NCBI GenBank assembly: GCA_013139625.1
Contig: WTAK01000139.1
Span: 1 to 5,681, forward strand
Direction of reading: 5' to 3'
From: Candidatus Delongbacteria bacterium
GTDB taxonomy: Bacteria; UBA4055
DNA length: 5,681 bases
The stretch's first letter is position 1; each line of letters begins with the position of its first letter. The translations under genes were made by a program, and so were the position numbers. A model generated the notes under the pieces. It was not told the origin of the DNA. It ran no database searches and saw only the letters and a program-made list of their open reading frames with translations. Below are positions 1 to 2,893 of the stretch, one piece after another.

Positions 1-87
1 TTTTTTTTCTCCATCATCACTCATAGCAAAAACAGATGTTAATAATGTAAAAATTATTGCTAAGATTAATACTTTTTTGTTTTTCAT
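1..87 (-). CDS. N-terminus of an exported protein, cut by the window edge
   Basis: Only the first 29 codons are in the window, read on the minus strand from the ATG at 87-85, and the frame is open to position 1. The peptide starts MKNKKVLILA, continues as a hydrophobic stretch (about residues 6-20) and reaches a signal peptidase I-like site SVFA at residues 18-21. The mature part begins MSDDGEKK. The start is supported by GGAG on the minus strand (plus positions 97-94), six bases before the ATG. I infer export through Sec; the mature function cannot be read. The gene diverges from the gene at 1175 across a gap of about 1.09 kb, and its immediate upstream DNA is unusually rich in inverted repeats and a short leader ORF. 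That suggests post-transcriptional control, but this is inference. Confidence 0.8.
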   Translation of the reverse strand, partial: MKNKKVLILAIIFTLLTSVFAMSDDGEKK

Positions 88-120
88 TTGTTACTCCGTT
101 TTATTTTTTATAATTCAGAT

Positions 121-141
121 TTAAAACTTTGTCACATTCAT
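121..141 (-). CDS. Possible six-codon leader ORF (MNVTKF) upstream of the minus-strand gene
   Basis: On the minus strand, ATG at 141-139 is followed by five codons and TAA (123-121), giving MNVTKF. It is preceded at nine bases by AAGGAGG (plus positions 157-151), a near-ideal Shine-Dalgarno and stronger than that of the downstream gene itself. The stop lies 33 bases before the ATG of the exported-protein gene. A ribosome loading here could couple translation to folding of the adjacent leader. Six codons carry no statistical coding signal, and there is no run of one amino acid typical of classical attenuators, so translation is a hypothesis. Confidence 0.3.
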   Translation of the reverse strand: MNVTKF

Positions 142-168
142 AAAAGACTTCCTCCTTTTGTATTTAAA

Positions 169-223
169 GGTGTCTTCTATATGTAGATAAAACAAAGGAC
201 ACCGTTACTCTTAAATATCTACA
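169..223 (-). promoter_or_regulatory. Interleaved inverted repeats, pseudoknot-like leader element
   Basis: Two inverted repeats interlock. GGTGTC (169-174) is complementary to GACACC (198-203), six pairs. TGTAGATA (182-189) is complementary to TATCTACA (216-223), eight pairs. The order A-B-A'-B' is that of an H-type pseudoknot, with connectors of 7, 8 and 12 nt. All pairs are Watson-Crick, so the fold is possible on either strand. I assign the minus strand because the element lies upstream of the minus-strand gene. It could also be two competing hairpins or chance. Confidence 0.3.
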
Positions 224-232
224 CCATAAGGT

Positions 233-331
233 TTACCACAACCCAGCAGAAAAGATATAAAGAGGCGGTGCCCTATTTAATTTATAGAACACTCGCTTCT
301 TCTCTTGTCTTTCTGCTTTTAAATGTGGTAA
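233..331. other. Long nested hairpin, candidate structured RNA or leader
   Basis: Four stems nest. TTACCACA (233-240) pairs with TGTGGTAA (324-331), eight pairs. AGCAGAAA (245-252) pairs with TTTCTGCT (310-317), eight pairs, extended by two more past a bulged A253. AAGAGGCG (260-267) pairs with CGCTTCTT (294-301), eight pairs with one G-U, extended by GTG (268-270) with CAC (290-292) past a bulged T. CTAT (273-276) pairs with ATAG (284-287), closing a seven-base loop. That gives about 33 pairs in 99 nt. The G264-T297 wobble is valid only in a plus-strand RNA; on the minus strand it becomes a C-A mismatch, so the strand is undecided. No U-run follows either end, so it is not an intrinsic terminator. 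I do not recognise it as a known RNA family. Confidence 0.4.
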
Positions 332-443
332 TTTAATGATGAAGACAAGATAATTAAAGCTATTAACTATCTTAGTATGTTAAAGATTCTCTTTTCTTTC
401 TAGGTTTTACCTCTCTATTTTAGTTTATTCTCGTGATAGTAAC

Positions 444-472
444 AAACTATCTAATTATTTCTTTAATGTCAA
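444..472 (-). promoter_or_regulatory. Weak candidate promoter for the minus-strand gene
   Basis: Read on the minus strand, a perfect -35 hexamer TTGACA (plus positions 472-467) is followed after 17 bases by TAGTTT (449-444), which matches TATAAT at only three of six positions. Transcription would start near 437 and give a leader of about 350 nt that includes the long hairpin, the interleaved repeats and the leader ORF. The -10 element is poor, and many FCB bacteria use a different promoter consensus, so the call is tentative. Confidence 0.18.
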
Positions 473-937
473 GTTGTTTTGTTTTCTAGTCAAAACTACA
501 TCATAACAATATAAACAATAATGCACCATCATTCAAGGACGAGAAGTGAGAACACATTTTGAGAACATATTCTGACAATTATCAATACGAAACTGTTTTA
601 ACAATACCATATAGAAGACTATCGTTGGTGCCACTCAGTTTTGATTAAACCGTCAGTATTCTTTACAGATCCTTTTGATTCATAGTCTTTTCTTTCGGGT
701 TAAATAGGCTTGTATAACATCTTTACATTTTAGCGTTGTTTTAAGTTGCAATTGGTCTATAACGGATATGGCAAAAAGCTGTGGTGATAAGCTAAGTCGA
801 CACTCCAAGTAACCATTGATATTTTGCCAATGTTAGCCCTTGTTCATTTTTCTTTATCTTAAGAGTCAGTTCTTCAATCCCTATGTGTCAATTTATCTTT
901 CAATTTGTTTAATGTAAAGATTATAATTAATGATTTT

Positions 938-1024
938 ATGGTGGATGAATTAGAAGAAAACCCAAGGCAGTACAAGCAAAAACACTTTTGGCAATTGAGT
1001 CCGAAAGTAATTAAAAACGGGTAA
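938..1024 (+). CDS. Doubtful 28-codon ORF, possible gene remnant
   Basis: The ATG at 938 opens 28 codons ending in TAA at 1022-1024. The peptide begins MVDELEENPRQY and ends with HFWQLSPKVIKNG. The frame is open upstream to the TAA at 860-862, giving 53 sense codons in all. The composition (charged residues, W, F, Y, P) looks more protein-like than the flanking DNA. There is no Shine-Dalgarno before the ATG, and the hairpin at 984-1008 lies inside it. It could be the C-terminal scrap of a decayed gene, a leaderless small protein (TATAAT at 922-927 is close upstream), or chance. I recognise no family. Confidence 0.15.
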   Translation: MVDELEENPRQYKQKHFWQLSPKVIKNG

Positions 1025-1060
1025 AATAAGTATTTAAATTGCAATGTTGAATAATTAGAG

Positions 1061-1089
1061 TTGACAAAACAAAAGAGTTGTGTTATTTT
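1061..1089 (+). promoter_or_regulatory. Sigma70-type promoter with extended -10, facing the 1175 gene
   Basis: A perfect TTGACA at 1061-1066 is followed by a 17-base spacer and TATTTT (1084-1089), four of six to consensus, with an upstream TG at 1081-1082 forming an extended -10. Transcription would begin near 1096 and give a leader of about 80 nt. That leader contains a short hairpin at 1107-1122 (CTGG/CCAG plus two wobble pairs) and then AGGA at 1164-1167. This is the best housekeeping-like promoter in the gap. Activity is inferred from consensus only. Confidence 0.45.
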
Positions 1090-1174
1090 ACTAAAGTTTT
1101 GATTTGCTGGTGATATTGCCAGAGGTACTTAGAAAATATTACGATATTGAAATTTAATATAATAGGACAAACCT

Positions 1175-2596
1175 ATGAAAGCACGAATAACAATATTCAT
1201 CACACTAGTAGCATCATTTATTTTACTTGCCCGAGCAGATATGATCACCTGGGAAAATGATTATGCTCTAGAGTTTGGGGATGGAATTAATAGTATCGAA
1301 CCAACAAGTGATGGTGGTTATATCGCAGGTGGTTGGTATTATCAGCAATTAAGCATAGATGTTTATCAAATTCATGCCAGGCTTATAAAAATAGATTCTT
1401 ATGGAAATATGGAATGGGAAAGAGCTTTTATGTTAGCCGATATTGCCATGTCTGGAATAAAATCTATTATAGAAAACTCTGATGGTGATTTTATAGCTAC
1501 AGGTTTTTCTGAAGTAGCAGGCAGGAGTGATGCTGTGATGGTTTTGAAGTATGATAAAGATGGAAATTTTATTTGGAGTAAATTTTACGGTAATTTAAAT
1601 AATACGCAAGGTAATGTAATCAAGGAAACTGAAGATAAAGGATATATAATTGCAGGGAGAGAGGCAATTAATGATTCAATTAATGCTGCTTCGATAATAA
1701 GGTTAGATTCAAATTGTGATTCGTTATGGACTGTTACAAATAATATTGGAATTAATTCAGAATACAGATCTTTAATGATTGATCAGAATGACTTTGTTGC
1801 AGTTGGATATTCTCAAGATGAAACATATGACTATGATGGACTTGTAATGAAAGTTGATTCATTAGGTAGTAAGGTTTGGGAAAAATATAATGAAATATCA
1901 TTAGGAGCAAGTTGTATAGATTATGAGGGTAATTATATTTGTGCTTGGGGGTTTGGATTTTACAAATATAATCAATTTGGTGACACCTTGTATAGCAAAG
2001 AATTTGGCAGCGATTTGATAACCGGAATAAAATCACTAATGAAAGTTAATGATGGTAATTATATATGTGCTGGTCAAGTAGATACACCTGATGAATACGG
2101 TACCAATTATGATTGGTGTATCATTAAATTTGATCAGAATCTTGATACCCTATGGAAGCAGGTTTACGGGCATAAAACGAGAACATCTGATGACTATCTC
2201 TGGGGAGGTTGTAAACCCACTACGGATGGTGGTTATATAGCAGGTGGTAATATATACCACTATTCTTATGCAATGAAATTAGATGAAAATGGAACGGTTG
2301 GGATAATGGATAATGGACAATTGATAATTGACAATTATAGCCTTGAACAGAATTATCCTAACCCATTTAATAATCAGACGACGATTACTTATAAGTTACA
2401 GAATATGTGTGAAGTTGATGTTAGTATTTATAATTCCAATGGTCAGTTTGTTCAGAATTTGGTAAATAAGAGGCAAGCTAAAGGGAATTATGGAATTACA
2501 TTTAATGGTAGTAAACTTAATAGTGGAGTTTATTATTACAGATTGAAGATTGATGTAGAAGTTAAAGATACAAAAAAGATGATTTATTTGAGATAA
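1175..2596 (+). CDS. Secreted beta-propeller-like protein with type IX sorting domain
   Basis: The 473-residue product starts with a signal peptide (hydrophobic about residues 5-18, likely cleaved after ARA at 19-21). AGGA at 1164-1167, seven bases before the ATG, supports this start. Residues 37-373 contain about seven degenerate repeats of 30-50 residues. Their pattern is an acidic turn and aromatic strand (SDGGYIAGG at 45-53, NDGNYICAG at 292-300, TDGGYIAGG at 350-358), then a strand ending in I/LKxD, a short turn and a W (81, 134, 185, 235, 327). Seven such units fit a seven-bladed propeller, a fold inferred from the pattern. Residues 389-473 are a type A C-terminal sorting domain (NYPNPFN at 393-399, IYNSNGQ, SGVYYYRL), which in this family directs transport by the type IX system across the outer membrane. 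No catalytic motif is visible, so the role is unknown; adhesion or surface binding is possible. A heptanucleotide repeat encodes the linker around residues 376-388. Confidence 0.9.
   Translation: MKARITIFITLVASFILLARADMITWENDYALEFGDGINSIEPTSDGGYIAGGWYYQQLSIDVYQIHARLIKIDSYGNMEWERAFMLADIAMSGIKSIIENSDGDFIATGFSEVAGRSDAVMVLKYDKDGNFIWSKFYGNLNNTQGNVIKETEDKGYIIAGREAINDSINAASIIRLDSNCDSLWTVTNNIGINSEYRSLMIDQNDFVAVGYSQDETYDYDGLVMKVDSLGSKVWEKYNEISLGASCIDYEGNYICAWGFGFYKYNQFGDTLYSKEFGSDLITGIKSLMKVNDGNYICAGQVDTPDEYGTNYDWCIIKFDQNLDTLWKQVYGHKTRTSDDYLWGGCKPTTDGGYIAGGNIYHYSYAMKLDENGTVGIMDNGQLIIDNYSLEQNYPNPFNNQTTITYKLQNMCEVDVSIYNSNGQFVQNLVNKRQAKGNYGITFNGSKLNSGVYYYRLKIDVEVKDTKKMIYLR
2302..2336 (+). repeat. Five-copy heptanucleotide tandem repeat, consensus GAYAATK, inside the coding region
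   Basis: Five units follow without interruption: GATAATG, GATAATG, GACAATT, GATAATT, GACAATT. They encode roughly residues 376-388, the low-complexity linker between the last propeller-like repeat and the type IX sorting domain. Seven is not a multiple of three, so gain or loss of one unit would shift the frame just before the sorting signal. Heptamer short tandem repeats are known in cyanobacteria, and similar runs occur between genes in other bacteria. Inside a coding region they are unusual. Confidence 0.8.
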
Positions 2597-2605
2597 CCAC
2601 CGCAG

Positions 2606-2666
2606 GGGTTCAACATTTTGAACCCGAAGATTGCCACACATCGTACCGATGTTCGAAATGACAATT
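2606..2666. repeat. Compound palindromic element (REP-like) after the stop of the propeller gene
   Basis: Starting ten bases after the stop, GGGTTCAA (2606-2613) and TTGAACCC (2618-2625) form an eight-pair hairpin with a four-base loop. A second hairpin follows: ACATCG (2638-2643) with CGATGT (2647-2652), enclosed by ATTG (2630-2633) and CAAT (2662-2665). In addition CATTTTGAAC (2614-2623) can pair with GTTCGAAATG (2651-2660), ten pairs with one wobble, which excludes the first hairpin. No U-run follows, so it is not a classical terminator. The reverse-strand wording (GTCATTTCGAAC ... GCAATCT) resembles dispersed intergenic palindromes I know from FCB genomes; I could not confirm this by search. 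Confidence 0.55.
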
Positions 2667-2809
2667 GATATGTAAAACAACGAATAGACAAGTGTAAATA
2701 ACAGAAAAGAGGATGTAAAAGATGAAAACAGAAACAAAATACCGGTCGCAACCACCTTAATAAATACAGTTTTTACAACCGGCATCAATAAAGACATGTC
2801 GATTAAGAC

Positions 2810-2848
2810 ATTATCCCTATCACACAAATAGTAAGATAATACTTTTTT
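2810..2848 (+). terminator. AT-rich hairpin followed by six T, candidate intrinsic terminator
   Basis: ATTATC (2810-2815) pairs with GATAAT (2835-2840). CTAT (2817-2820) pairs with ATAG (2828-2831) above a small internal loop, with a seven-base apical loop. The bases AC and then TTTTTT (2843-2848) follow directly. The geometry is that of an intrinsic terminator, but the stem is weak and AT-rich. It would end the transcript of the propeller gene or attenuate entry into the peptidase gene. GATAAT at 2835-2840 could instead be a -10 element for the next gene, although no good -35 is present. Confidence 0.35.
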
Positions 2849-2849
2849 C

Positions 2850-2891
2850 GGCATGTCCCAAATTAATAAAATTTAACTAAGGAGACATGTC
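2850..2891 (+). promoter_or_regulatory. Hairpin that buries the ribosome binding site of the peptidase gene
   Basis: GGCATGTC (2850-2857) pairs with GACATGTC (2884-2891), eight pairs with one G-U. C2858 and C2859 can then pair with G2882 and G2881 past a bulged A2883. The Shine-Dalgarno AAGGAG (2879-2884) is therefore mostly inside the stem, and the ATG at 2894 lies just outside it. An inner hairpin AAATT (2860-2864) with AATTT (2870-2874) shortens the loop. A further GACATGTC at 2793-2800 is also a perfect partner for 2884-2891 and could compete. This could serve as a thermosensor-like, ligand-responsive or protein-regulated switch. The sequence shows the pairing potential only. Confidence 0.4.
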
Positions 2892-2893
2892 AA

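Larger units (their letters stand above)
172..619. repeat. 12-bp perfect inverted repeat pair, arms 172-183 and 608-619
   Basis: GTCTTCTATATG at 172-183 recurs as its exact reverse complement CATATAGAAGAC at 608-619. A second, shorter pair lies inside it in the same order: TAAAACA at 188-194 and TGTTTTA at 594-600. No target-site duplication flanks the arms and no transposase lies between them. The pair could be the ends of an eroded small non-autonomous element, a long-range RNA pairing, or chance in AT-rich DNA. Confidence 0.2.
332..1060. other. Intergenic stretch without a recognisable gene
   Basis: I see no tRNA, rRNA, CRISPR array or convincing coding frame in this AT-rich stretch. Small-scale structure includes a direct repeat TGAGAACA (547-554 and 560-567, 13-base period) and an inverted repeat TGGCAAAA (769-776) with TTTTGCCA (822-829). 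There is also a hairpin at 984-1008 (eight pairs with one G-U, nine-base loop). Each is individually compatible with chance. The stretch lies between divergent genes and may be an eroded former gene or insertion, but no alignable remnant is evident by eye. Confidence 0.5.

Noticed and set aside
769..829. Inverted repeat TGGCAAAA/TTTTGCCA with a 45-base loop
   Set aside because: An eight-base pair at this distance is likely by chance and nothing else supports a structure.
922..927. Perfect TATAAT with TTCAAT 17 bases upstream
   Set aside because: The -35 matches only three of six positions and the only ORF in reach is the doubtful 938-1024 frame. Such -10 matches are common in AT-rich DNA.
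984..1008. Eight-pair hairpin considered as a terminator
   Set aside because: No T-run follows on either strand and no supported gene ends nearby.
332..1060. Search for tRNA, CRISPR repeats or integrase attachment sites
   Set aside because: No cloverleaf with a T-loop GTTCRA, no regularly spaced direct repeats and no integrase gene are visible.
1158..1163. Perfect TATAAT just before the propeller gene
   Set aside because: It abuts the Shine-Dalgarno at 1164-1167, so a transcript started from it would lack the ribosome site. The 1061-1089 promoter is better placed.
1752..2036. Minus-strand open frame of 94 codons opposite the propeller gene
   Set aside because: It lies wholly antisense to a well-supported gene, has a low-complexity, H/Y/Q-rich composition and no ribosome site. 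It is a shadow of the plus-strand codons.
2722..2760. 12-codon ORF MKTETKYRSQPP with AGAGG nine bases upstream
   Set aside because: A ribosome site and short ORF are present, but the length gives no coding signal and nothing links it to the next gene, which starts 134 bases later.
2796..2831. 11-codon ORF MSIKTLSLSHK
   Set aside because: No ribosome binding site, and it overlaps the terminator-like hairpin.
2396..2854. Minus-strand open frame of 152 codons starting in the 2597-2893 gap and running into the 3' end of the propeller gene
   Set aside because: There is no Shine-Dalgarno before its ATG, its hydrophobic composition follows from antisense AT-rich codons, and it crosses the palindromic repeat and the terminator-like hairpin.
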